From: Streptomyces thermodiastaticus
GTDB lineage: Bacteria; Actinomycetota; Actinomycetes; Streptomycetales; Streptomycetaceae
Length of the DNA: 64,000 nt
Direction: 5' to 3'
Assembly: GCF_014656135.1 (NCBI RefSeq)
Contig: NZ_BNBV01000007.1
Coordinates: 124,001 to 188,000 of the forward strand
Notes under the pieces: generated by a model
Seen by the model: only the letters and a program-made list of their open reading frames with translations
What the model was told of the DNA's origin: nothing
Databases searched by the model: none
Shown: positions 6,832 to 16,109 of the stretch, piece by piece
How positions within the stretch are numbered: the stretch's first letter is position 1
How the letters are laid out: the number at the start of each line of letters is the position of its first letter
Translations under genes and position numbers: made by a program

Positions 6832-8940
6832 TCAGCTGGTCAGCTGCGCCGGCAGCGGCGTCGCGTGGGTGACGATCAGGCCGGAGACGGCGCGGGTCAG
6901 GGCCACGTACAGGCGGCGCAGCCCGGTGCGTTCGTCCGGTTCGCCGTCGACCACGGCCTGGGGTTCGTCCAGCACCACATAGTCGTACTCCAGGCCCTTG
7001 GCGAGCGAGGCCGGGACCAGGGTGAGGCGGGTCTCGGCGGTCGTCTCCTCGCCCGGGGAGAGGTACGCGAGCCCGGCGGTGGCGAGCGCCTCGGCGAGGG
7101 CCGGGATCCGGGCGTCGGCGGCGATCAGCCCGATGGAGCCCTCGCGGCGCAGCATCTCCTCGCAGGCGGCGACCACCTGGGCGTCCCGCGCGGCCGCGTC
7201 CGCGTCCGGGTCGAGCGCGCGGACCTCGAAGAAGCCCGGGTTCTCGCGGACCGAGGCGACCGGGGTCAGGCCGGGCGCGATGTGCGGCAGCAGACGGGAG
7301 GCGTAGGCGATGACGTCGGTCGGCACGCGGAAACCGGCGGTCAGCTCCTCGACCACCCCGTCGGGCTTGCCGAGGTGGGACAGGGCCTCCTCCCAGGTGC
7401 GGGTCGCCCACGGGGTGGTGCCCTGGGCGAGGTCGCCGAGGACGGTGGCCGAACCGGTGGAGCAGCGCCGGCCGACGGCCCGGTACTGCATGGGCGACAG
7501 GTCCTGCGCCTCGTCCAGGACCACGTGCCCGAGGGAGGGCGTGCGCTCCACCAGGTCGGCCGCCTCGTCGATCAGCACGGCGTCGGCCGGCGACCACTTC
7601 GCCGACTTCACCGACCGGGCGGGCTTCGTCCACAGGATCGCCTTCTGCTCCTCCTCGGTGAGGATCCCCTCGGCGTGCTCGGCGAGGAAGGCGGCGTCCG
7701 ACAGCAGCCGCAGCACCAGCTTGGCCGGGTCGACCTGCGGCCAGATCGCCTTCACGGCGGCCTTCACCGCCGCGTTGCGGGCGACGGCGTCCTGCACCCG
7801 GTCGTCCGGGGCCTCGCCCGCCCGTTCCATCCGCACCAGCACGGCGTGCGCGATCCGCTGCGGCAGTGCCTCGCGGGCTGCGCCGTAGCGGATGCCGCGC
7901 CGCAGCAACTCCTCGACGATCTCCTGCAGTTCGTAGGCGGGGACACGCCAGCGGCGCGAGCCGCGCACCACCACGACCGCCTCGGTGGGCATCGTGACGT
8001 GCGCGTACAGGGCCCGCCTGAGCACCTCGGCCATCCGGGCGTCGCCCTTGACGAGAGCGGCCCGCGCGTCGTCCGTGCCGCGCACCTCCACCCGGGCGAC
8101 CAGGTCGTCGACGGTGGCCTGCTGCACCGTCAGCTCACCGAGCGCGGGCAGCACCTGCTCGATGTACTTCAGGAAGGACCGGTTCGGCCCGATGACGAGG
8201 GTGCCGGTGCGGGCCAGACGCTCCCGGTGGGCGTACAGCAGGTAGGCGACGCGGTGCAGGCCGACGGCGGTCTTCCCGGTGCCGGGGCCGCCCTGCACGC
8301 ACACCGTGCCGGACAGGTCCGACCGGACGATCTCGTCCTGCTCGGGCTGGATGGTCGCCACGATGTCGCGCATCGGGCCCACGCGCGGGCGCTCGATCTC
8401 CCGCTGCAGCAGCGCGCTGGTGGTGTCCGCCGTTGCCGGGTCCGACAGGTGCTCGTCCTCGTACGCCGTCAGCTCGCCGCCCGTGTAGCCGAAGCGGCGG
8501 CGCAGCGCGATGTCCATCGGGTTCTTCTTGGACGCCTGGTAGAACGGCTGCGAGACCGGGGCGCGCCAGTCGATGACCATCGGGTCGCCGGCCGCGTCGT
8601 GCACATGCCGCCGCCCGATGTAGAACCGTTCGCCTTCTGCTCCTTCCGCCTGGTCGGCGCCGGGGGCGTGCAGGTAGTCGAGACGGCCGAAGAACAGCGG
8701 GGTGTCGCTGAGGTCGGCCAGCGCCTTGATGCGTTCGTCGATCTGCCGGGTGAGGATCTGGGCGTTCACCCAGTTCGCGGTGACGTCACGGATGTCGAGC
8801 GCTTCGACGTCGGCGCGCATGGCGCGCAGTGCGGCCCGGGAGGCGGCCAGGTGGGCCTGCTCACGGGCGAGCGGATCGTCGGGGTCGGCCCCGGCGGGGG
8901 CGGTGGAGCGGTCGGACGCGGACGTGGACGGCGTGGACAA
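6832..8940 (-). CDS. HelD-like RNA polymerase-associated helicase (UvrD/Rep family)
   Basis: 702 residues from a TTG start at 8940, chosen because GGAGG (8948-8952 on the complement) lies 7 nt upstream; the open frame continues to 9105 with low-complexity sequence. An N-terminal coiled-coil arm (about 20-100) is followed by a split 1A/2A helicase core with Walker A GGPGTGKTA, Walker B LDEAQDLSP and the C-terminal RLYVALTRA motif. HelD proteins insert into RNA polymerase channels and recycle stalled enzyme; some actinobacterial members (HelR) also displace rifamycins. I found no rifamycin-associated element upstream, so a housekeeping HelD role is more likely. Confidence 0.85.
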   Translation of the reverse strand: MSTPSTSASDRSTAPAGADPDDPLAREQAHLAASRAALRAMRADVEALDIRDVTANWVNAQILTRQIDERIKALADLSDTPLFFGRLDYLHAPGADQAEGAEGERFYIGRRHVHDAAGDPMVIDWRAPVSQPFYQASKKNPMDIALRRRFGYTGGELTAYEDEHLSDPATADTTSALLQREIERPRVGPMRDIVATIQPEQDEIVRSDLSGTVCVQGGPGTGKTAVGLHRVAYLLYAHRERLARTGTLVIGPNRSFLKYIEQVLPALGELTVQQATVDDLVARVEVRGTDDARAALVKGDARMAEVLRRALYAHVTMPTEAVVVVRGSRRWRVPAYELQEIVEELLRRGIRYGAAREALPQRIAHAVLVRMERAGEAPDDRVQDAVARNAAVKAAVKAIWPQVDPAKLVLRLLSDAAFLAEHAEGILTEEEQKAILWTKPARSVKSAKWSPADAVLIDEAADLVERTPSLGHVVLDEAQDLSPMQYRAVGRRCSTGSATVLGDLAQGTTPWATRTWEEALSHLGKPDGVVEELTAGFRVPTDVIAYASRLLPHIAPGLTPVASVRENPGFFEVRALDPDADAAARDAQVVAACEEMLRREGSIGLIAADARIPALAEALATAGLAYLSPGEETTAETRLTLVPASLAKGLEYDYVVLDEPQAVVDGEPDERTGLRRLYVALTRAVSGLIVTHATPLPAQLTS

Positions 8941-9269
8941 GGACGTGCCTCCGGTAGGACCTGCGGGTTGGGCGGTGGGCGTCGTCCTCGGCGGTGCGAG
9001 AGCGGCACCGTCGGGCGGCTGCGTGATCTGCCGCCGGTTTCCGACCGGTCGGCGGCGCTCCACAGGGCGGAGAAGCCCTCGGGGGAGGCGGGCAAGAGCG
9101 GGCATTCTAGACGCGGGCGGCGCCGGGTGCCAACCGGTTTCCCGGGCGGGCGGGCCGGGGCGCGGGCGGCCGTCTGTGTGCGAGCCCGTATGCCGAGGCG
9201 GGGGCGCCGCACCCGGTCCGTGCGCCGGGAAAGCGGCTTGTGTCGGAAACGACCCACTAGGGTCGATCC
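8941..9269. other. Divergent intergenic region, 329 bp
   Basis: Lies between the HelD-like gene and the GT87 gene. It has a CGACCGGTCG palindrome near 9042-9051 and the leaderless-type promoter of the GT87 gene (TAGGGT at 9258-9263). No gene is supported. Confidence 0.5.
9258..9263 (+). promoter_or_regulatory. -10 element TAGGGT, leaderless type
   Basis: TAGGGT ends 6 nt before the GTG at 9270. No ribosome binding site lies between them, so the transcript probably begins at the start codon. Confidence 0.5.
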
Positions 9270-10478
9270 GTGACAGAACGGATGATGGCCCTCCGGTCGC
9301 GCCCCGCTCCCGCGCTCGCCCTGCTCGCCGTCTCCTTCACCGTCCTCGTGCTGCTGTTCGTCCTGGCGGGCGTGAAGATGCCCGACGCCTTCGTGTACCG
9401 GGCCGAGGGCGCGGCCGTCGCCCACGGCCGGGACCTGTACGGCTTCGAGGTCACCGAGGGACGCCTGCCGGCGACGTATCCGCCGTTCGCGGCGCTGCTG
9501 TTCCTGCCGACGGCCTGGCTGCCCGCGCCGGCGCTGAAGGCGCTGTTCGTCCTGGTCAACGCCGTGCTGCTGGCCTGGCTGGTCCAGCTGTCCGCCCGGC
9601 TCGCCGGCCACCGCCTCGCCTGGACGGGCCCCGGTCTGCCGCTGCTGTGCACCGCCACCGCCCTGGCCCTGTGGCTGGAGCCGGTCTTCCAGACCTTCGC
9701 CTACGGGCAGATCAACCTGGCCCTGGCCTGCCTGGTCCTGTGGGACCTGACCCGGCCCGCGGGCGCCCGCGGCCGGGGCGCCGCGATCGGAGTGGCCGCG
9801 GGGATCAAACTCACACCGGGCCTGTTCGCCGTGTACCTGCTGCTGCGCGGGCGCCGGCGGGAGGCGGCCACGGCGCTCGCCGCCTGTGCCGCCACGGTCG
9901 CCCTGGGCGCGCTCGCCCTGCCTGCCGCCACCGTCACCTACTGGACGCGGCTCGTCGTCGACACCGACCGGGTGGGCAAGGCGTGGATCATCGACAACCA
10001 GGCCCTGCAGGGCCTCGTCGCCCGCGCCCTGCACACCCCGGCGCCCGGCGCGGCCTGGTTGCTCCCCGCCGTCGCGCTCGGCGCGGCGGGCCTGTGGCTG
10101 GCCGGCCGGACGGACCGCGAACCGTGGGGCGTGCTGCTGACCGGCCTGACCGCCCTGCTGGTGTCCCCGATCAGCTGGTCCCACCACTGGGTGTGGTGCG
10201 TGCCGCTGATCGCCGTGCTGCTGGCCGACGGCCACCGCACCTGGGCGGTGCTCACCTGGCTGTGCTTCACCGCCCGCACGATGTGGCTGGTCCCCCGGGA
10301 CGGCGACCTGGACCTGCACCTGCTGTGGTGGCAGCAGCCCCTCGCGGCCCCGTACGCCTTGCTGACCTGCGCCCTGCTGGCGGCGGCCGCACGACGTGCC
10401 GGCACTGGACCGAAGCCTCGGCCGACGCGTTCGCGGCGCTCCCTCAGCTCTCCGTCAGCAGTTCGTCCGCGTCCATGA
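9270..10478 (+). CDS. GT87/DUF2029 family membrane mannosyltransferase
   Basis: 402 residues with about ten hydrophobic helices and the GT-C pattern of polyprenyl-phosphate-mannose-dependent alpha-mannosyltransferases (GT87): acidic pair region KMPDAFVYRAEG, TYPPFAALLF and the conserved LLVSPISWSHHWVW segment near residue 300. It acts on the outer side of the membrane and adds mannose to a lipid or protein acceptor; the acceptor is not evident. The gene starts with GTG from a leaderless promoter and its last 35 bp overlap the convergent XPB gene. Confidence 0.8.
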   Translation: MTERMMALRSRPAPALALLAVSFTVLVLLFVLAGVKMPDAFVYRAEGAAVAHGRDLYGFEVTEGRLPATYPPFAALLFLPTAWLPAPALKALFVLVNAVLLAWLVQLSARLAGHRLAWTGPGLPLLCTATALALWLEPVFQTFAYGQINLALACLVLWDLTRPAGARGRGAAIGVAAGIKLTPGLFAVYLLLRGRRREAATALAACAATVALGALALPAATVTYWTRLVVDTDRVGKAWIIDNQALQGLVARALHTPAPGAAWLLPAVALGAAGLWLAGRTDREPWGVLLTGLTALLVSPISWSHHWVWCVPLIAVLLADGHRTWAVLTWLCFTARTMWLVPRDGDLDLHLLWWQQPLAAPYALLTCALLAAAARRAGTGPKPRPTRSRRSLSSPSAVRPRP

Positions 10479-12096
10479 TCCGGTAGGCGTAGCCCTGTTC
10501 GGCCAGGAAGCGCTGGCGGTGGGCGGCGAAGTCCTGGTCGATGGTGTCGCGGGCGACCACCGAGTAGAAGTGGGCCTGGTGGCCGTCGGCCTTGGGGCGC
10601 AGCACCCGGCCGAGGCGCTGGGCCTCCTCCTGGCGGGAGCCGAAGGTGCCCGAGACCTGGATGGCGACCGTCGCCTCCGGCAGGTCGATGGAGAAGTTGG
10701 CCACCTTCGACACCACCAGGACGTTGATCTCGCCGTTGCGGAAGGCGTCGAAGAGCTTCTCGCGCTGGGCGTTGGTGGTCTCGCCCTTGATCACGGGGGC
10801 GTTCAGATGCTCGCCCAGCTCGTCGAGCTGGTCGATGTACTGGCCGATGACCAGGATCTGCTGCCCGGCGAAGCGGCGGACGATGGCCTCGGTGACCTTC
10901 CGCTTGGTCTCGGTGGTCGAGCAGAAGCGGTACTTCTCCTCGGCCTCGGCGGTGGCATAGGCCAGCCGCTCGGAGTCGGTCAGGTTCACCCGGACCTCGA
11001 CGCAGTCGGCGGGCGCGATGTAGCCCTGCGCCTCGATCTCCTTCCAGGGCGCGTCGAACCGTTTCGGCCCGATCAGGGAGAACACGTCGGACTCCCGGCC
11101 GTCCTCCCGCACCAGCGTGGCGGTCAGGCCGAGCCGCCGCCGCGCCTGCAGATCCGCGGTGAACTTGAACACGGGCGCGGGCAGCAGATGCACCTCGTCG
11201 TAGACGATCAGGCCCCAGTCCCGGGAGTCGAACAGCTCCAGGTGGGGGTAGATCCCCTTCCGCTTCGTCGTCAGCACCTGGTAGGTGGCGATGGTGACGG
11301 GACGGATCTCCTTCTTGGTGCCGCTGTACTCGCCGATCTCGTCCTCGGTCAGCGAGGTCCGCTTCACCAGCTCGTGCTTCCACTGCCGCGCGGAGACGGT
11401 GTTGGTGACCAGGATCAGCGTCGTGGACTTCGCCCGCGCCATCGACCCGGCGCCCACCAGGGTCTTGCCCGCGCCGCACGGCAGCACCACGACACCGCTG
11501 CCGCCGTGCCAGAAGTTCTCCACGGCCTGCTTCTGGTAGGGCCGCAGCGCCCAGCCGTCCTCGCGCAGCTCGATCGGGTGTGCCTCGCCGTCGACGTACC
11601 CGGCCAGGTCCTCGGCGGGCCAGCCCAGCTTCAGCAGCACCTGCTTGATCTGCCCGCGCTCGGAGGGGTGCACGGCCACCGTGTCGGCGTCGATGCGGGC
11701 GCCCACCAGCGGCTTGATCCGCTTGGACTTCAGCACCTCCTCCAGCACCGGCCGGTCGGTGGTGGTCAGCACCAGGCCGTGCGCCGGATGCTTGACCAGG
11801 GTGAGCCGCCCGTAGCGGTCCATGGTCTCGGCGACGTCCACCAGCAGCGCGTGCGGCACCGGGTACCGGCTGTACTGCACCAGCGCGTCCACGACCTGCT
11901 CGGCGTCGTGCCCGGCCGCGCGGGCGTTCCACAGGCCGAGCGGGGTGACCCGGTAGGTGTGGATGTGCTCGGGCGCCCGCTCCAGCTCGGCGAACGGGGC
12001 GATGGCCCGCCGGCAGTCGTCGGCCTGCGGGTGGTCGACCTCCAGCAGCAGGGTCTTGTCGGACTGGACGATGAGGGGACCGTTCACGCGCAGCAC
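10444..12096 (-). CDS. XPB/Rad25-type DNA repair helicase
   Basis: 550 residues, closely resembling mycobacterial XPB. An N-terminal damage-recognition-like domain (GPLIVQSDKTLLLEVDHPQA) is followed by helicase domain 1 with Walker A LPCGAGKTLVG and DEAH-box variant YDEVH, then domain 2 with the motif VI region QEEAQRLGRVLRPK. XPB unwinds DNA 3' to 5' at lesions, but its partners in bacteria are not settled. The start is GTG at 12096; an in-frame GTG at 12087 would match homologues that begin close to NGPLIVQ. The gene lies downstream of a large Helicase_C_3 protein on the same strand, 82 bp away, and is probably co-transcribed with it. Confidence 0.9.
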   Translation of the reverse strand: MLRVNGPLIVQSDKTLLLEVDHPQADDCRRAIAPFAELERAPEHIHTYRVTPLGLWNARAAGHDAEQVVDALVQYSRYPVPHALLVDVAETMDRYGRLTLVKHPAHGLVLTTTDRPVLEEVLKSKRIKPLVGARIDADTVAVHPSERGQIKQVLLKLGWPAEDLAGYVDGEAHPIELREDGWALRPYQKQAVENFWHGGSGVVVLPCGAGKTLVGAGSMARAKSTTLILVTNTVSARQWKHELVKRTSLTEDEIGEYSGTKKEIRPVTIATYQVLTTKRKGIYPHLELFDSRDWGLIVYDEVHLLPAPVFKFTADLQARRRLGLTATLVREDGRESDVFSLIGPKRFDAPWKEIEAQGYIAPADCVEVRVNLTDSERLAYATAEAEEKYRFCSTTETKRKVTEAIVRRFAGQQILVIGQYIDQLDELGEHLNAPVIKGETTNAQREKLFDAFRNGEINVLVVSKVANFSIDLPEATVAIQVSGTFGSRQEEAQRLGRVLRPKADGHQAHFYSVVARDTIDQDFAAHRQRFLAEQGYAYRIMDADELLTES

Positions 12097-12150
12097 ACAC
12101 CCTTTCCACGACGGCCAAACGTCCAGTGTGCCTCACCCATCCGGGATCGT

Positions 12151-12190
12151 CCTCGTCCTCAGTCGTCCTCAGTCGTCCTCAGTCCTCCTC
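12151..12190. repeat. 10-bp tandem repeat AGTCGTCCTC across a stop codon
   Basis: Exact AGTCGTCCTC copies at 12161-12170 and 12171-12180, a one-mismatch copy at 12181-12190 and a partial copy at 12151-12160. The TGA of the Helicase_C_3 gene lies inside the array, so the repeat grew from or into that gene's 3' end. Confidence 0.7.
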
Positions 12191-14719
12191 AAGCTCCGCC
12201 ACGCCGGTGATGCGGTGCAGCGGGTAGGTGCGCACCTCGTCGGCGGTGTGGTCGTAGCCGGTGACGAAGCCGCCCTCGACCCGGACCGGGGCGAGGACCC
12301 GCTGGCTCGCGGCGCCGTCGGCGTTGACGTAGCCGATCCACACGGCCTGGCCGGTGAGGACAGCGGCCTGCAGCGTGGCCAGGGTCTCGGCGGAGGAGGT
12401 GCGGGGCAGCTCGCCGGGCGCCTGTGGAGTGCCGGCCGGGCGGCGCGGCGCGGTGGCGGCCAGGTCGCCCGCCCGGATCGCGCGGATCGCGGCGGACAGC
12501 AGGGTGTCGTCCGGGACGGGCGGGCCCTGAGGGACCGGCTCGGGCGGGGTGCGCGGCGGGGTGCGGTGCGAGTCGGCGCGCGTGATCACGACGTCCCCGG
12601 CGGCGGACTCGGCGGCCGGGGCGTAGCCCATGGCGCGCAGCCCCTCCAGCAGGGCGGCCGGGTCGGCCTGCGCGGCCAGCACCGTCGGCGCCAGACGGCG
12701 CAGGCCGAGGGGGGCGGAACGCCTGTCGGCCAGGATCTCGTTCAGCAGTGCCTCGTCGTCGCAGCGCACGTACGACGAGGCCGCGCCCACCCGCAGATGG
12801 CCGTGCCGGCGGGCCACGTCGTCGATCAGGTACGCCAGCGGCTGCGGCACCGGGGTGCGGGAGTACTCGGCGAGGAAGGCGTGCAGGTCGGCGGCGGTCC
12901 GCCCGGCGTCCAGGGCGCGGCGGACCGAGGCCGGGGTGAACCGGTACACGGTGGCGCCGCCCTTGGACTCCACGTCCGCGAGCACGTCCAGCATCTCGGC
13001 GAGCGGCCGCTGCAGCGGGCCGGGCGCCACCGCCGTCAGGTCCGCCTGGAGCAGCACGTGGTCCAGGGGCTCCGGCAGCAGCGGGGCGAGCAGCCGGGCG
13101 GCCTTCTCGGCGGCCGCGGCCCGCTCGGCGGGCGACGGGACGGGCGGGGGCGGCGTCCAGTGGTGGTGCACGGGCAGCTTGTCGCCGGGGCCGGAGGGCT
13201 CCACGGCGGGCCGCGGCGGCTGCGGGGCGCCCAGCAGGGCCCGTCCGTGGGCGGAGAGCGCACCCCGGCCGGTCACGCCCAGCAGCTCCGCCTCGGACAG
13301 CGTCCACCGGGCCAGCCGGGTGCGCAGATCCTCGTCGCCCTGGTCGCGTTCGCGCAGCGGGCGCTCCCAGCGCAGCCGGGCCAGCACCGACTCGGGATCC
13401 GGTGCCGCCCCCTGAGGCAGGCCCGCGAGCAGTGTCAGCACCCGGTGCCGCACCTCCGGCGCGGCCGAACGGTCCAGCCCCGGGCCCAGCGCGGACAGCG
13501 CGCGGCCCTTCGCGTCCCGCCCGCCGGCCAGGCCGGGGGTGCGGGTCGCCGCCAGCCAGGCCTGCGCCAGCCGGCTCCAGCGGTCGGCGGCGGGCTGCTC
13601 CAGCCACTCGTCGTACGCCGGGGTCGCCGCGTACCGCTCGTCGGCCTCGCCGTCGGAGGCGACCAGCCCGGCGGCGTAGGCCAGCTCCACCCAGAACGCC
13701 GCCACCGGCTCCGGCACGTCCAGGGCGACGGCGGTGCGCTTGAGGTCGCGCACGCTCAGCCCGCCGGCGCGCAGCACGGCCGGGCCGCCCTCGTCCCAGT
13801 CCTTCAGCAGTTCCTCCACGGTGGCCAGCGCTGTGTACGCCTGCCCGGCCGCCGTGGCGTCCACCACGTCCGGGCGGTGGGTCCTGGCCGCTGTCACGGC
13901 GGGCGGCACCGGCTCGGGCGTGCGGTGGGCGCGGCCGCCGCGCAGATGCAGCGCCACCTCGCGCGGCAGGACGACCGTGCCGGGCGCCGTGGGAAGCAGC
14001 AGCCCCCGGTCGAGCAGCAGCCGCAGATGGGGCGCGGGGTCGGCGGTGACCTGCCCGTACGGCGGGCCCCACGCCAGCCGCTCCAGCGCCTGGCGGGAGT
14101 CGGCGGGCAGGGCGGCGAGCAGCGCGTCCAGCCGCTCCCGGTCGGTGAACAGCCCGGTCAGCGCCGCCACCGCGGAGACCGAGTCGTGGGTGGTGGGCAG
14201 CCCGGCGGCGGTCAGGATCTCCTGGATCCGGCCCGGCGACATCCCGGCCGTGGCCTCCTTGACCGTCGGGCCGAGCCCGGTCGGCGAGGGCCGCTGCGGG
14301 GTGGGCGCCAGCAGCTCGCGGGCGGTGCGCACCAGCCGCAGCCGGTCGTCGCCGCCCCACACCAGTGCCTGGGTGCGCAGGGTGCCCAGGGCGCGCGGCA
14401 GGGCGGACTCCACGGCCTGATCACCGGCGTGACCGGCCATCAGGCCGAGCAGTTCACCGTAGCTCGCCGGGTCGCCGGCCACCGCCAGGGCCTGGGCGGT
14501 CTGCAGCGCGAACCGGTCGAGACGCTCCAGGGCCCGCACCACCGACGCCCGGGTCGCGGCGCGGGTGGCCAGCTGGGTCAGGTCGGTGGGGACGGGGGTG
14601 ATGAGGTCGGGGCGGCTGCGCAGAAGTGCGGCCAGACCGGCGTCGTCACGCGCGCGCAGCGCCTCCGCGAGCGAGCGGGGGGCCGCCGCCGCGTCCGCCG
14701 GTTTCTCATCGCTGCTCAT
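12179..14719 (-). CDS. Large Helicase_C_3 (XPB/Ssl2-like) domain protein
   Basis: 846 residues from the ATG at 14719. There is no Walker A or DEAD motif, so it is not itself a helicase. The N-terminal 300 residues are helical repeats rich in winged-helix-like segments (LARLGVTG-type motifs). Around residues 590-700 is the region usually called the XPB/Ssl2-like helicase-associated domain (LQADLTAVAPGPL ... VYRFTPASVRRALDAG). The C-terminus carries a WYL-like strand pattern (AVWIGYVNADGAASQRVLAP). Genes of this type stand beside XPB in many actinobacteria, which suggests a partner protein in the same repair complex; this is inference. Confidence 0.75.
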   Translation of the reverse strand: MSSDEKPADAAAAPRSLAEALRARDDAGLAALLRSRPDLITPVPTDLTQLATRAATRASVVRALERLDRFALQTAQALAVAGDPASYGELLGLMAGHAGDQAVESALPRALGTLRTQALVWGGDDRLRLVRTARELLAPTPQRPSPTGLGPTVKEATAGMSPGRIQEILTAAGLPTTHDSVSAVAALTGLFTDRERLDALLAALPADSRQALERLAWGPPYGQVTADPAPHLRLLLDRGLLLPTAPGTVVLPREVALHLRGGRAHRTPEPVPPAVTAARTHRPDVVDATAAGQAYTALATVEELLKDWDEGGPAVLRAGGLSVRDLKRTAVALDVPEPVAAFWVELAYAAGLVASDGEADERYAATPAYDEWLEQPAADRWSRLAQAWLAATRTPGLAGGRDAKGRALSALGPGLDRSAAPEVRHRVLTLLAGLPQGAAPDPESVLARLRWERPLRERDQGDEDLRTRLARWTLSEAELLGVTGRGALSAHGRALLGAPQPPRPAVEPSGPGDKLPVHHHWTPPPPVPSPAERAAAAEKAARLLAPLLPEPLDHVLLQADLTAVAPGPLQRPLAEMLDVLADVESKGGATVYRFTPASVRRALDAGRTAADLHAFLAEYSRTPVPQPLAYLIDDVARRHGHLRVGAASSYVRCDDEALLNEILADRRSAPLGLRRLAPTVLAAQADPAALLEGLRAMGYAPAAESAAGDVVITRADSHRTPPRTPPEPVPQGPPVPDDTLLSAAIRAIRAGDLAATAPRRPAGTPQAPGELPRTSSAETLATLQAAVLTGQAVWIGYVNADGAASQRVLAPVRVEGGFVTGYDHTADEVRTYPLHRITGVAELEED

Positions 14720-14954
14720 CCGGTCCACGGTAGCGGGTGGGTACGACGACGGGGACCGTACGGTCACCGGCGGCGGGGACGGATCCCGGTACGGGGCGGT
14801 GCGGTTGCGCGGCTCGCAGGCGCGGGTGCGGCGGTGCGGTTAGCCGGCCCGCAGGCGCGGGTGCGGCATGTGCGTGTGCGGCTGGGGCGGGCCGCGGCCC
14901 ACGCGGTACCGTCGTGCCGCGGATTGTCCGGCCAGCGCCCCGGAGGGGTTGTCC

Positions 14955-16004
14955 GTGGGGATCGAGAGCGATCAGGTCGTCTACGAGTATCTGAGCCGCG
15001 TCGGGGACGTGGCCCAGCAGCGGCAGCTGTCCTCGGCCACCCGGATGCGGCTGGTGGCGCAGCTGCGGGACGAGATCGACCGGAGGCGCGCCAAGGCCGT
15101 CGTGGACAGCCCGGCGGCCGTGCGCCGCATCCTCGACCGGATCGGCAGCCCCGACGACGTCGTCGCGGCGGCGGGCGGTGCGGGCAGCGCCCCGGCGGCC
15201 CCGGCGGGTGCCGAGGCGCCGCAGGCCGCCGTGCCCGTGCAGCGGGAGGCGGGCACGTCCCAGGACACCGCTGCGGAGGCCGGCGGGAAGCGGCGGAAGG
15301 AACAGCGCCGGACACTGCCGGGCCCCCGGCCCGGGAAGGCCCGTGCCGGCTCGGCGCCCTCCTCGTCCGGCGCCCCACCGTCGTCCTCGGCACCGTCCGG
15401 GGCGGCGGACGCCTCGGCGGCCCGCTCCGACTGGTGGCGCACCGTCGCCGACGACGCCGGCCTCGGCGACGGTGTGCCCGGCTTCGTGGGCGGTGTGGAG
15501 ATCCCGGACCTGCTCAAGCCGCCGCCGAAGAAGGACGCCGGCCGGACGGCCCCGGGAGCCGCCCCCGCGGCCGAGGGCGAGGCGGCACGGTCCGGGGAGC
15601 AGGCCGGGGAGCGGTCCGGGGAGAAGACCGCCCGCCGGGGCCTGGGGCTGCTGGCCCGGGGTCTGCGGGGCCGGCGCAATCCGCTGCTGCTGTGCGCGGC
15701 CGTGCTGCTGGTGGCCGGGGCGGTGCTGGGCAGCTGGTTCGCGCTGGCGCTCGGCTGGGTCATCGCCTACGGATCGCGCCGCCTGACCGCCACGGAGACC
15801 AAGTGGGCCGTGCTGGGCATGCCCGGCCTGGCCGTCGTCGCCGGCTGCGTGTGGCTGTGGGGCCGCAGCACCGGCCGCTGGGGCGAGCCCGTCGCCCAGG
15901 ACGGCATGCACGACGTGCTCGCCCAGACCTGGCCGTGGGTGGTGCGCTGCGCGGCCGTGGCCTCGGCGCTGTTCCTGGTGTGGCGGTCGCAGCGGCAGCG
16001 CTGA
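14955..16004 (+). CDS. HAAS-domain membrane protein
   Basis: 349 residues from a GTG with GGAGGGG 6 nt upstream. Residues 1 to about 75 match the HAAS (DUF1700) signalling prefix: YLSRVGDVAQQRQLSSATRM, then RRILDRIGSPDDVVAAAGG. A long Ala/Pro/Gly-rich linker follows, then about four membrane helices in the last 120 residues. HAAS domains normally sense membrane state or tether a PadR-type regulator. No PadR gene is adjacent, so the partner is unknown. It is divergent from the Helicase_C_3 gene. Confidence 0.75.
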   Translation: MGIESDQVVYEYLSRVGDVAQQRQLSSATRMRLVAQLRDEIDRRRAKAVVDSPAAVRRILDRIGSPDDVVAAAGGAGSAPAAPAGAEAPQAAVPVQREAGTSQDTAAEAGGKRRKEQRRTLPGPRPGKARAGSAPSSSGAPPSSSAPSGAADASAARSDWWRTVADDAGLGDGVPGFVGGVEIPDLLKPPPKKDAGRTAPGAAPAAEGEAARSGEQAGERSGEKTARRGLGLLARGLRGRRNPLLLCAAVLLVAGAVLGSWFALALGWVIAYGSRRLTATETKWAVLGMPGLAVVAGCVWLWGRSTGRWGEPVAQDGMHDVLAQTWPWVVRCAAVASALFLVWRSQRQR

Positions 16005-16096
16005 CGCCCGCCGCCCGCCCGGTGACGGCGGTCACACCGGGGCCCTCGCGGCGGGCCCGGCACCCCACCCCGCCCGGGCGGTCCGGTGCCGCACGG

Positions 16097-16102
16097 CACA
16101 AT
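16097..16102 (+). promoter_or_regulatory. -10-like CACAAT, leaderless type
   Basis: CACAAT lies 7 nt before the ATG at 16110, the same arrangement as at 726 and 63030. No ribosome binding site is present. Confidence 0.4.
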
Positions 16103-16109
16103 GGCCCCC

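Noticed and set aside
8941-9269. Rifamycin-associated element upstream of the HelD-like gene
   Set aside because: No 19-bp RAE-like inverted repeat was found, so a HelR-type rifamycin response is not supported.
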